A DNA stretch of 64,000 nt from CAWAHD01 sp963781785. Its GTDB lineage: Bacteria > Planctomycetota > Planctomycetia > Isosphaerales > Isosphaeraceae. The position numbers and the translations under genes are program-made. How positions within the stretch are numbered: position 1 is the stretch's first letter; each line of letters starts with the position of its first letter. Location: assembly GCA_963781785.1 (NCBI GenBank), contig CAWAHD010000002.1:3720001-3784000 (forward strand). Reading direction: 5' to 3'. Below the pieces are notes generated by a model. That model saw only the letters and a program-made list of their open reading frames with translations, had not been told where the DNA came from and did no database searches. Positions 1 to 8,379 of this stretch are shown piece after piece.

Positions 1-476
1 AGGACTCGGGCTCATATCGCTTCGCGCAGTCCGTTCAGTTCCGGCTGACCGGAGGAGCCTCGACATCGAACGTTGTTCCTTCCAAGGAGGTCGAGCGCGC
101 ACTCGCGGCTCAGGTTGCCGGCCGTTATGCTGCCAACGTCAGGATTGTTGAGACCCTGGCCCGCGGATATCGCTTCCATCCTCTGTTCTTCTGGCAACCG
201 GTCGTCTTTACGAAGCCGAAGCTGACTTCCTTCGAACGCGAGGAGGTTGCGAAGTACGCGTGGGCTGAGTCGATGTTCCACGCTGTGTACGGCGAAATCC
301 GCGACAAGGCCGAGCTCCGAGCTGACCCAGCCTTTCACGACATCAGCGACCTCTTCGCCGATCAAGAGAATCTGATCTTCATCGACTATTGCCACACGAC
401 CGAGTCGGCGAACGCCCGGATCGCGGCCCGGCTGGTGGATCGTGTGATTGGAGTTCTGGAGCCAAGTCCTCGGTAG
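1..476 (+). CDS. SGNH/GDSL hydrolase, C-terminal part (5' truncated by window edge)
   Basis: The reading frame is open from the window start and ends with TAG at 474-476. The last residues read FIDYCHTTESANARIAARLV, the usual end of SGNH/GDSL esterase-like proteins: an Asp and His close to a conserved Asn, then a helix. The preceding segment (FHDISDLFADQENLIFID) fits the strand and loop that precede the catalytic Asp-x-x-His. The nucleophile Ser block would lie outside the window. In planctomycetes such proteins often act on cell-surface glycans or acyl groups, but no substrate can be inferred here. An ATG at 273 is only an internal Met. Confidence 0.65.
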   Translation, partial: DSGSYRFAQSVQFRLTGGASTSNVVPSKEVERALAAQVAGRYAANVRIVETLARGYRFHPLFFWQPVVFTKPKLTSFEREEVAKYAWAESMFHAVYGEIRDKAELRADPAFHDISDLFADQENLIFIDYCHTTESANARIAARLVDRVIGVLEPSPR

Positions 477-603
477 TGTGTGGTGCTCAGCCCGCGGATC
501 TTGGTGGTCGGCGACCGCCGCGGCGCTGAAGTCTGGCCCTCCCCAAAACGGCATAGTGCTCCGGTCCGCGATCTATCTTGTTACGCCAATTGGGTTTAAC
601 CCG

Positions 604-828
604 TGTCGGTTGAGTAATCGGAAATCACGCATTTTCGGACCTATCGACTGGTCGTAAAAGGGCTTACAGCGTGTCGGTTGAATAATCGGAACCCTTTTCG
701 AATTGGCCGCATCCCGTTTCAGATTAACGACTTAACCCATGTCGGTTGAATAATCGGAAATTTGGCCGCGAGTTTGTCCCATCCCATTATGAAAAAATGA
801 CTTAGCCCATGTCGGTTGAATAATCGGA
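604..828 (+). repeat. Four regularly spaced 19-bp direct repeats, possible transposon-end binding sites
   Basis: The core TGTCGGTTGAATAATCGGA occurs at 604-622 (one mismatch, GAGTAA), 672-690, 740-758 and 810-828, with start-to-start spacing of 68, 68 and 70 bp. The spacers are partly alike (TTGGCCGC, CATCCC, GACTTA(A/G)CCCAT), so this is a diverged 68-70 bp tandem unit with a strongly conserved core. Arrays of transposase-binding sites beginning TGTCGG occur at the ends of some IS21-, Mu- and Tn7-like elements. No transposase is visible nearby, so a solo end or remnant is the best guess. The surrounding gene-free stretch 477-927 shows nothing else. Confidence 0.6.
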
Positions 829-927
829 CCCTGGCTTCCCGCGTCTCAGACGACGGTCGAGCGGGCGTTGGTCGTCCCTATAACCGATGCTTCCGTTGTA
901 CATGGCTCCGGATCATTCATTTCAGGG

Positions 928-1218
928 TCAGCCGGCCGGATGGTTCGGTGGTGGTTTGGTGCGGTCCGTGGGATGTGCGAGACCCGGTCGCTCCTCGGTC
1001 GGCCTTCCGACCCCATGGCCGCACGATTCGTAATGCAGTCTCATGTGCAGGTCGTGGAGGGCGCAGTAAGCCCTGTCGACCGTCTGGTAGACGGCGCCCT
1101 TCTCGTCAAACCCCAGCGCGTCGAGTCGCCGCCGGCATCGATGAAGGAAGTGAAGCATCGGCCGTATCCGGTCCCGAAGCGCCTCGGCTTGTTTGGTCGT
1201 GAGCCGCGGGTGTTCCAT
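928..1218 (-). CDS. Small conserved planctomycete-type protein of unknown function
   Basis: This gene encodes 96 residues. The N-terminal two thirds are helical and well formed (LTTKQAEALRDRIRPMLHFL, then RRLDALGFDEKGAVYQTVDR), followed by HYESCGHGVGRPTEE and a Pro-rich tail. The composition, with Arg/Leu-rich helices and a Cys/His near the end of the helical part, suggests a real small protein. I believe similar proteins are scattered through planctomycete genomes, but I cannot name the family. A longer plus-strand frame over the same bases has no protein-like features and is taken as its shadow. Neighbours give no functional hint. Confidence 0.55.
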   Translation of the reverse strand: MEHPRLTTKQAEALRDRIRPMLHFLHRCRRRLDALGFDEKGAVYQTVDRAYCALHDLHMRLHYESCGHGVGRPTEERPGLAHPTDRTKPPPNHPAG

Positions 1219-1575
1219 GTTGTTACTGTATACACGTACACTTTAGCAGCGTCAAGCTTGAGGTGGCCAGAAGTCGCGGCGCTGATGTGCCGCAATCAAG
1301 CGGACGGATGGAATTGCCGCGATTGAGTAGGATCTGTGGGAAACCCGGAAGCCGCGCTGCTCTCTCGAAGAAACCTTGGCGACTTTTCTTTGCCTGAAGG
1401 CCGGCTGGCCGTTTACGATCTACCATTATGTATTAAGGCGCGCGCGTGTCCGATTCCCTCTGGCCGAGGCGACTGCGATGCAGGTTGTCCCCGACCAGAA
1501 ATGCTTGAACGGACAGAAGGTCTGCGCATCGACACGACCAATCGGGCTTAGCGATGAGCTTGTCGAGAACTTGGC
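1219..1575. other. Gene-free stretch upstream of the MNT/HEPN pair
   Basis: No frame here looks like a protein. Short open frames are arginine-rich and overlap one another. The segment beside the preceding minus-strand gene contains the near-palindromic TGTATACACGTACA (around 1228-1241), upstream of that gene's start, which could be a promoter or operator. Nothing else is recognisable. Confidence 0.35.
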
Positions 1576-1923
1576 ATGAAGAGCAAGCAACGCCATCGCA
1601 AAAAAGGACACCTGGATCAGAAGGTTTTGACCGAGATTATTGAGCGCGTCGCCGAGGCCGCGCAACCCGACAAGATCATCCTTTTCGGTTCGGCCGCACG
1701 CGGTGAGATGGGCCCCGATAGCGATATCGACCTGCTGGTCATCAGGAGCGGAAAGTTCGACCACTGGCGCCTGCTGACTGCCATTTATCGCCACTTGCGC
1801 GGGGACCACGCCGCAGTGGATGTCGTGCTTGCCACACCCGAAGACATCCAACTCTATGGCGATTCGCCCTACCTGGTCTTTTACCCGGCATTGCGGGAGG
1901 GCAGGGTCGTTTATGGGGCGTAA
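1576..1923 (+). CDS. MNT-type nucleotidyltransferase antitoxin (MntA-like)
   Basis: This 115-residue minimal nucleotidyltransferase carries the exact GSx10DxD signature of the family (GSAARGEMGPDSDID, about residues 38-52), with a later Asp in AVDVVLATPED as the third metal ligand. In characterised HEPN/MNT modules the MNT protein transfers AMP to the HEPN RNase and silences it. The downstream HEPN gene overlaps it by 11 bp, typical of translational coupling in these pairs. The basic N-terminus (KSKQRHRKKGH) precedes the first helix. The ATG at 1576 is the only reasonable start, although its Shine-Dalgarno is weak. Confidence 0.85.
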   Translation: MKSKQRHRKKGHLDQKVLTEIIERVAEAAQPDKIILFGSAARGEMGPDSDIDLLVIRSGKFDHWRLLTAIYRHLRGDHAAVDVVLATPEDIQLYGDSPYLVFYPALREGRVVYGA

Positions 1924-2312
1924 ACGCTACCCGCCGACCGATCCACGCGAGTGGCTCAACCGGGCCAGGAGCAACCTGGCTGGGGCCGGTCAGGCTGATT
2001 CAAGCGTTTACCTGGAAGACCTGTGCTTCGACGCCCAGCAAGCGGCTGAGAAAGCCATCAAGGCAGTGTTCATCTACCGCGGATTGCGCTTTCCCTACGT
2101 GCATGATCTGAAACGTCTGCTCCAATTGCTGAATCAAGGCGGCGTCAAGGTTCCCAAGTATGTCTGGATGGTAGAGGAGCTAACCCCATTCGCCTTCGAA
2201 AGCGCGCTATCCGGGACATTCCCCTCCAGTCACACAAAGGCGATACCGCCGTGCCCTGCGGATTGCCGCGTCCGTCGTCGGTTGGGCCGAACGCCAGATT
2301 GGAAAGCCATGA
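1913..2312 (+). CDS. HEPN-domain toxin (HepT-like), interrupted by a frameshift
   Basis: The start is ATG 1913, inside the end of the MNT gene. The first 96 residues match the PF05168-type HEPN fold: CFDAQQAAEKAIKAVFIYRG, then RFPYVHDLKRLL, which supplies the R-x4-H RNase motif. After FAFE (codon 2198-2200) the frame breaks. Moving by one base at the GAAAGC run gives the expected C-terminal helix (ARYPGHSPPVTQRRYRRALR ... GWAERQIGKP) ending at TGA 2310-2312. The rebuilt protein is about 132 residues, normal for the family. As read, translation continues into an unrelated tail to 2452. Either the toxin is inactivated or one extra A was called. Confidence 0.75.
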
Positions 2313-2582
2313 CCAAATTCGGACCGGCCGCGCATGGCGAGGTAGACCAGAACATTTCCGAGAGCCTGCTCGGGTTACGCGCGATGGACTTGGGAATTGG
2401 CATGTTGAACGGACGGGTAACCTCGTTGGCCACGGCTGCAACGCCGTTGTAGTATCAGAAGCAATGAGCATGCCGCTCGATGTCTCCGTGCATGGCGGGG
2501 ATGCGGTCCGGAGCTTGCCGACGGTGGCACTTCGCTCGAGCAGGAGCGCTACAAAACCCTGGCCGCATCGAACGGCACCACG

Positions 2583-5500
2583 CTAACGGCCCTGCGCGCT
2601 CTTGGCCGTGGACGACTTCGCCAAGAGCGTGTCAACCTGGGTCCACAACGCGCGGCAGGTCTTCTGTTCATGCGCGGGCAGTTTGGCCAACGCGGCACTT
2701 TCGCGAATGCCGGCCAGGTCGGTGTCGACCTTCCAGTGCTGGAGCGTCTGCGAAATGAACTGTCGCGCCTGGGGCGGGCCGCTTTCCAGGATCTTCGACC
2801 ATGCCGCCAGATCTGCCGAGAGCCAGTCCATCGCCCGCTTCCGCCAGCGAGATTTGGCCGCGTCGTCGAGCGGCGGCTCGTCCTTGCCTTGCCCGCATCC
2901 GGCCAATGCCGCGGCGCAGGCGGCGTTGTAGCGGTGCTGGACCTGCATGTCATCGGCCAGTTTCGGTTGACTCTGAAGAGCCTCGAGCCAGAAACGAGCC
3001 GATGCGCCATGGAGTTTCTTGTCATAACAGAGCTGGGCGAATCCAAGCGTTTCGGCGGCATTTGAAGGCTTGGCCTTACCGGTCAGAATCGCCGGGAGCT
3101 TGTGATCGAGCTCGACGAGGTGCTCGCACTCGCGAAGCCACTCTGAAGAAGGATAACGCCAGTTCGGATTCTTCGAGCCGAGCTCGTGACCTCGTTTGAC
3201 TTCCACAAGTGCCTCGGCGAATCGACCCTGCTGGCGAAGCGCATCGCCGAGATTGCAGTGGGCCTCGGCGTAGTCCGGCTTGAGGCGTAGTGCCTCGCGA
3301 TACTCGGTAACACCCTCGTCCAGCTTGCCTTTCTCCGTGAGAGCCTTGCCTAGGTCGTAGTGGGCGCCTGGGTCGTCGGGCTTGACACGCAGCGCCTCGT
3401 GATATTCGGCAATCTCTCCGTCGTAGTCGTGCTTATGCTCACACAGGATTTTGCCCAGGTTCAGATGTGCTTGGAAGAAATCGGGGTTGAGTTGCAGCGC
3501 TTCGCGGTACTCGTCAATTGCTTCTTCCAGCTTACCGTGCTTCTGCAGTGCAAAGCCGAGATTGTTGTGGGCACTAGAGTTTTCGGGCTCGAGTCGCAGC
3601 GCTTCACGGAACTCCGCAATTGCTTCCTCCAGCTTCCCCTGGGACCCGAGAGCGACGCCGAGATTGTCGTGGGCCACAGAGCTACGGGGGCGGATCGCGA
3701 CCGCGACCGAGAGGTACCGCGCAGCCTCGTCGGGCTTGTCATAGGACCCATCGGCCACGTGCACCACACCGAGGGCGTGACCGACCCAAAAATCGTCGGG
3801 TTTCCGTCGCCAAGCCCGCTGTAGGACCCACTCCGCCCTCTTGCGGTCTCCTTGGTCGACGAGTGCCGCAGCGAGCAGAACCACGCTCGGCGGTGATTGC
3901 GCCTCGAGCTTTTTCTCGTCGCCAGCCAGGCGCCGCAGTGCCTCGTGATCACTACGGCCGATCTGCTCCCGCAGAGCCACACGCCACGGGTCCGGGTCAC
4001 CCGCCGTCGCCGCCGCGAGTAGCCGCCGCCACGACGCTTCATCCTTCCAGTGGTGAGCCTTCCGACGCTGCAAAGCCCAATCGTCCAGGTACGAGGCGAG
4101 TTCAACAGGCTGCGACCGCTGGGCGATCTGGTTGCCCGCCTCTTTGGGATCGAGTTGGTCGAAATCCATCCCGAACGTGCGGAATGCCGCTGCATACTCT
4201 CGATCGCTTTGATTCGCGTCCCAGTGTTCACTCCTGTTACCCCGGATCGTTTCCAACTCCGTCAGCAGCTTTTGGACGCGTTCGAGCTCGGCGACCTGTC
4301 TCTTGGCCGCAGCGTGTTCTTGTTCCACGCCGGTCAGCGTGGCATCCACTCGCTGTTGGAGCGTTCGATCCGGCTCGCCCTGCGCCAGCAAGTCACGGGC
4401 GTGTTTGGCCGCCGACACTGCCTCCAACCACAGCGTAAGGTCGCCAAGGGCAGCCGTCCGGGCTCGCCCGCGTAGGACCTCCGCGTCGGCCAGCGCGTCG
4501 GAAACCACTCGGTTCGTTGCGACCAGCCGCGCCGCCCGCTGCCGCGTGAGGTGCGCCCACCCGCCCCCGACCACCCCGAATGTAACCAGCACCGATGCCG
4601 CGAGCGCGACGGTCCGCCGCCGCCGGGACCGCTCAATCTGGACTCGTGCCTGTGCCTCCTCGGCCCGCGCCCGCGCCTCGTGGGCCAACTCGTCTGAAAT
4701 CGCGCGCCGCTTCGTTTCCTCCCCCGCCCTAGCCAGCGACGCGACGCGTTCGAGTTCGGCTGACCTGAGCCGTTCCTGAACGCCGGCCAGGTAGGTTGTC
4801 ACCCGCTCCACCACCACTCCGGCATTTCTCGGCCGTCGCTCCACCTGCGCCGCCAGGCACACCTTGGCCAGCGCGACCAGACCGATTTCCACCCCGCTTG
4901 CTTCAAGCCGAACCATGGCATCGGTCAACTCGCCCCGTGCCGCCTGCGCGGATCTCTTCGCGCGTCGATCCCGAGTAGGGCGGACGGCCGGTCAGGATTT
5001 CGCAGAGGATCGCCCCCAGGCCGAACACGTCTGCCCGCTGATCAATCCGGTCCACCTCGCCGCGGGCTTGCTCGGGTGCCATATACGCGGGCGTGCCCAG
5101 CACGCTCCCGGCCTCTGACTCGCTGCCGCTTCCCACCGATGCACTGCGAACCGTGGTGATCACGGAGTCCTGGACGGGGTGCGCCACCGCCTCGTCGGCG
5201 ATGCCGCCCTGTGGCAGTACTTTGGCCAAGCCCCAGTCCATCACCTGCACCTCACCGAACGAGCCCACCATCGCGTTCGACGGCTTTAAATCGCGGTGGA
5301 TCACGCCGCGCGCGTGAGCATAAGCCATCGTCTGGCAAATCTGCTCGAAGATGGCGAGGAACCGAGGGAGGTCGTTGTGGAGCGAATGGAGACCTTCGGT
5401 CAACCGCAGGGCGGGGTCGGGAGACCCGCGCCGAACAGAGTCCGGCCTTTGTCCTTCGTCCGGAGAGCCGCGCCCAGCACGGTCGTTGCGCTCGGCCAGG

Positions 5501-6231
5501 AGCGCCGCCAAAGTCCGGCTTTTCACCAGCTTCATCGTGAAATACGGACGCCGGTCGGGGAACGTCCCCAGTTCGTAGACCGGCACGACCCCCGGGTGCT
5601 GTAACTGGCCACCGATCTGGGCTTCCTCGACGAAGCGACGGATCACCTGGGGATCGCGCTGATGGCTTTCAAGCAGCACCTTGATCGCCAGGTCCCGGCC
5701 CAAGTCCACGTCCCGACCCCTGATGATCGCTCCCATTCCGCCCCGAGCGATCTCGCCCTGAAGCTGGTAACGGCCTAGCCCCGCGATGTCCTGGTCGGGC
5801 ATCTCCGTCGATCGCGGCATCGCGAGCGGCTCGCGTTCGTCAATCAGCTCGTGCAGGTGAATCTGTGGTGGCGGATCGGGTCCCAGATCGAGGGTTGACA
5901 GCAGGCTTGAGCCAAGGCCGGACGATGATTGACCCCACCCTTCCCTCCCCTTGTCAAGGGGAAGGGTCTGAGCCGCCGTCGATGCTTCGGCGAGCATGAT
6001 TTTGGGGGCAGGCGCAGAACCCGCCCCCATCCGGCCGGCCAGTTGCATGACGTCGAGGTAGGCCCGCAATTGACTTGCCAGCGCCGGATGCTCGGCCAGC
6101 AGTTTGTCGGGGTCGGCCGGCTGGCCGGCCTCAATGCCAGAGAGGTAGGCGTCAAGGATGCGTACGATTTCAGAATCTTCCCCCGCACCAGCGCAGAGAC
6201 CATTGGGAAGCGACGATCGATTCGCGTTCAT
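2583..6231 (-). CDS. Ser/Thr protein kinase with TPR repeats (one frameshift)
   Basis: This is a membrane-anchored Hanks-type kinase. From the ATG at 6231, which overlaps the sigma gene stop as ATGA, come a linker, the kinase domain (GEIARGGMGAII, AIKVLLE, HRDLKPSN, MDWGLA, APEQARGE), a coiled coil, one membrane helix (TVALAASVLVTFGVVGGGW) and TPR units (AHNNLGFALQKHGKLEEAID and relatives). Near 4945-4950 the frame breaks: REEIRA is followed by GGTGRVDRC and a stop, while the next frame continues AARGELTDAMVRLEASG. Loss of two bases from a CGCGCGC run explains it. The linker and kinase domain also hold in-frame repeat insertions near 5945-5965 and 5385-5480. It is likely co-transcribed with the sigma gene and would sense a signal through the TPR region. 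Confidence 0.85.
5385..5480 (-). repeat. In-frame repeat-like insertion inside the kinase domain
   Basis: Between LAALLAERND and LPRFLAIFEQICQ, segments that normally lie almost next to each other in this kinase family, there are about 35 extra residues rich in Gly, Arg, Ser and Pro. They contain two copies of RGSPD and end with LRLTEGLHSL. The DNA is GC-rich with inverted segments (GGGTCGGGAGACCCGCGCC). From familiarity with planctomycete genomes this resembles a dispersed palindromic repeat that remains translatable. Confidence 0.5.
5943..5966 (-). repeat. Short hairpin repeat in the kinase linker
   Basis: CCCCTT at 5947-5952 pairs with AAGGGG at 5956-5961 across GTC, flanked by further CCC/GGG pairing. 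It is translated as LPLDKGREGWG in the N-terminal linker of the kinase. The same kind of translated G/C hairpin appears at 23426-23446, which suggests one family of dispersed elements. Confidence 0.45.
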
Positions 6232-6839
6232 GATTGTCCCTCCAGCGCTTGCTTGAGCGCGACCATGGCGCGGCCCCAAAGTTTGCGAACGGCGTTGGCT
6301 GACCGGTCCATCCGCACGGCGATTTCGTCGACCGGAATTTGCTCCAGGTTACGCAGGATGAAGACCTCGCGATAGTCGGCAGGCAGGCGAGCCAGGGCAT
6401 CAGCGAGCAGGACGGACTGCTCGCGGCGGACGGCATGGGCACTCGGCGAGGCGACTGCGTCGGCCAGTTGCGCCTGGATCGCCAGGCTGGAGCGGTCCAG
6501 AAGCACGTCAAGCGATTCCTGGCGGCGCTGGTCACGACCCCGAGCTCGGTGATACTTGGCCTCATTGGCCAGAGTGCGCACCAGGATCTGCCGGAGCCAG
6601 GCAACCAGCTCGCGTTCCCCCGAGCCGGCGAACTGCGCGAACTCGCGGTGCGCCTTCAGGAATGTTTCCTGGACCAGGTCGGAGGCATCGAGCTGGACCT
6701 GCAAGGGCGGGCGAATCAGCGAGCGGGCCAGAAGCCGGAGATAGTTGCGGTACAGCTCCAGGAGCCGCCCCAGCGCTCCCTTGTCGCCGGCGCGGGCCTG
6801 CGCCACCAGCAAGTCGAGAATCGGATCGGACGCGGTCAT
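6228..6839 (-). CDS. ECF-type RNA polymerase sigma factor
   Basis: The protein has 203 residues. Region 2 is visible as LDASDLVQETFLKAHREFAQF with WLRQILVRTLANE (about residues 50-95), and region 4 as LPADYREVFILRNLEQIPVD with the helix-turn-helix AVRMDRSANAVRKLWGRAM (about 155-195). It belongs to the short two-domain sigma factors abundant in planctomycetes. No anti-sigma factor is adjacent. Instead its stop overlaps the kinase start by four bases, so the kinase is the obvious partner. A purine-rich GGGAAGG lies just upstream of ATG 6839. Confidence 0.9.
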   Translation of the reverse strand: MTASDPILDLLVAQARAGDKGALGRLLELYRNYLRLLARSLIRPPLQVQLDASDLVQETFLKAHREFAQFAGSGERELVAWLRQILVRTLANEAKYHRARGRDQRRQESLDVLLDRSSLAIQAQLADAVASPSAHAVRREQSVLLADALARLPADYREVFILRNLEQIPVDEIAVRMDRSANAVRKLWGRAMVALKQALEGQS

Positions 6840-6886
6840 GGCAGCCTTCCCCGACCATTGTCCCGCACACTCGCGCCAGCATATCG

Positions 6887-7528
6887 TCAGGCGAAGAGGC
6901 TCGACAGCTTCTTCCGGATGGATCGCTCGTTTCCAGCGACTGTCAGGAGACCGTCCGGCATTTCCGCGTCAGCGAACAAGGCATCGACCGAACCGGCACT
7001 GGGGACGGGCGCCGGCTGGGCGATGGAGATTGGCGACGTGCTGGTGTACGCTTTCTGGCCGCTGGTAACCCTCTGAGTCGGCGAACGACCGACCGACGAT
7101 TCCGTTGCGGCAGACCAACCGGTCAGCACTGTGTCGAGTCGGGTCGTATTGTTAGGCGGCATCATCCCGCTGACACCGATGGTTGGCGTCGGGGTGGGCA
7201 CGTTGCCGTAGGTCAGGCTTTCCAGCCTGACGTTTTCCGCGTAGGTCAGGCTTTCCAGCCTGACGCTGGCACGGCCGGTCTCGGCGGATGCGCTCGCGCT
7301 GTTGGTCAAGCTCGCCACCAGCATCCGATTGCCGGCCGCGTCGACGCCGCTGTCGCTCACGGTGAGCGCATCGAACACACTGAACACGTCCATCGGCCCG
7401 CTCTCACTCGTCCCGGTATTGACCAGCCCGGAATTCTGCGAACGCGCCACGGTCGAGCCGGTGTAGGTCGTGCCGGGCGCCCGGTAGGCCGCCAACAGGT
7501 TGGCCACCGAATTATCAAGGGGCGTCAT
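6887..7528 (-). CDS. Hypothetical protein carrying two translated palindromic repeats
   Basis: The start ATG at 7528 overlaps the preceding gene's stop (ATGA), giving about 213 residues. The first part (TPLDNSVANLLAAYRAPGTT, then FDALTVSDSGVDAAGNRMLV) looks like genuine coding sequence. The middle contains the repeat-encoded RLESLTY twice. The C-terminus is basic (RSIRKKLSSLFA). No catalytic motif or membrane segment is seen. Close coupling to the PEP-CTERM gene suggests co-expression only. Function unknown. Confidence 0.45.
   Translation of the reverse strand: MTPLDNSVANLLAAYRAPGTTYTGSTVARSQNSGLVNTGTSESGPMDVFSVFDALTVSDSGVDAAGNRMLVASLTNSASASAETGRASVRLESLTYAENVRLESLTYGNVPTPTPTIGVSGMMPPNNTTRLDTVLTGWSAATESSVGRSPTQRVTSGQKAYTSTSPISIAQPAPVPSAGSVDALFADAEMPDGLLTVAGNERSIRKKLSSLFA
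7208..7265. repeat. Two tandem palindromic repeats (GTCAGGCT-type)
   Basis: The 25-bp unit beginning GTAGGTCAGGCT occurs at 7208-7232 and again at 7241-7265. Each contains GTCAGGCTTTCCAGCCTGAC, a perfect 8-bp stem with a TTCC loop. One plus-strand frame reads it as VGQAFQPD, a string I recognise as common in annotated planctomycete proteins, so this is probably a REP-like dispersed element. A related inverted pair lies at 58661-58717. Confidence 0.75.
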
Positions 7529-8247
7529 GCCGGCCTCTGCCGGCGACGATGCCTGCGGCTGCGCGACCAACCGAAGGCAGCGACGGTGAAAATCGCCTGG
7601 CCCGCCATCCACAGGCTTGAAGGCTCGGGAACTGCGGTGAGCGGCTGCGAAATTCCGAACATGTGAAAAACGCCGGAAGTTGTGTCGCTAGGCCACACGC
7701 CGTCGTTTACCCAGTTCCCGCTCGTGGGAGACGAGTTGCCAATAACGACTCCGAAAAAGTCCCCCAGGTGGTTGGCCGAAGCGCTGCCATTCGTGTTTGT
7801 ACCGGTCCACGTGCCCTGGTGGTTGAATAACCCGCCAGAGAGGTCTTCGTCTATCGGATTCAAAAGCGAGCCCGACCAGAGCCCCGAGCTGGTCGTGCTC
7901 GTCGTGACCAATGTGCCATCCGCCAGATAAACCGGCGTGTTTGTCTGGCGTACGTTACTGATGGCGCTCGTCGAAGAGGTCGAGCCGATCGCAACCCACT
8001 TGACGACTGAGCCATCATAGGTCGCACCTCCTGCCTGCGCATTAACAAACGCTTTGTAGGTCGCGATGTTCCCCGAGAGCGCGGTCGTGGTCCCGTCGGT
8101 GATGAAAACGAACCGGAACGATTCTCCGGGGCTAAGCCCGGCCGGGGTACTGAGTGCGATTCCGCCGGCTTCGGCTGGGCCAGTCGCGGCAAACTCGATC
8201 CCGATCATCGCCATGGCGAGCGCAAACCGCCCTGTGTGGTTCGTCAT
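7525..8247 (-). CDS. Exported PEP-CTERM protein
   Basis: Starting at ATG 8247 (GGAG nine bases upstream), this 240-residue protein has an N-terminal signal sequence (MTNHTGRFALAMAMIGIEFA, ending near PAEAG). It ends with VPEPSSLWMAGQAIFTVAAF followed by an Arg-rich tail: the Pro-Glu-Pro motif, membrane helix and basic stop of PEP-CTERM sorting signals, recognised by exosortase. The body is Ser/Thr/Gly-rich (SGGLFNHQGTWTGTNTNGSA; GNWVNDGVWPSD) and resembles other secreted planctomycete proteins. No enzymatic motif is visible. It is probably a surface or matrix protein, transcribed with the small gene that overlaps its stop. Confidence 0.75.
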   Translation of the reverse strand: MTNHTGRFALAMAMIGIEFAATGPAEAGGIALSTPAGLSPGESFRFVFITDGTTTALSGNIATYKAFVNAQAGGATYDGSVVKWVAIGSTSSTSAISNVRQTNTPVYLADGTLVTTSTTSSGLWSGSLLNPIDEDLSGGLFNHQGTWTGTNTNGSASANHLGDFFGVVIGNSSPTSGNWVNDGVWPSDTTSGVFHMFGISQPLTAVPEPSSLWMAGQAIFTVAAFGWSRSRRHRRRQRPA

Positions 8248-8379
8248 CACAGATCTCCGATAGTTGGTGACTCTTGACCGAAAAACGAAAACGAAATGCA
8301 GTGCAGGCTGAATAGGCCCGCACAAAGAGCTGGGCGACCGATCGGCTAAGCCACGGTGGCGGCCGGACCTGTACAGCGT

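Noticed and set aside
12..554. Minus-strand 180-codon frame at the window start
   Set aside because: It overlaps the SGNH hydrolase end, is low in protein-like features and has no Shine-Dalgarno.
604..828. CRISPR-like array (regular repeats)
   Set aside because: Only four 19-bp cores, no dyad typical of CRISPR repeats, spacers of about 50 bp resemble one another, and no cas gene is nearby.
868..1326. Plus-strand 152-codon frame
   Set aside because: It is the shadow of the small minus-strand conserved gene at 928-1218.
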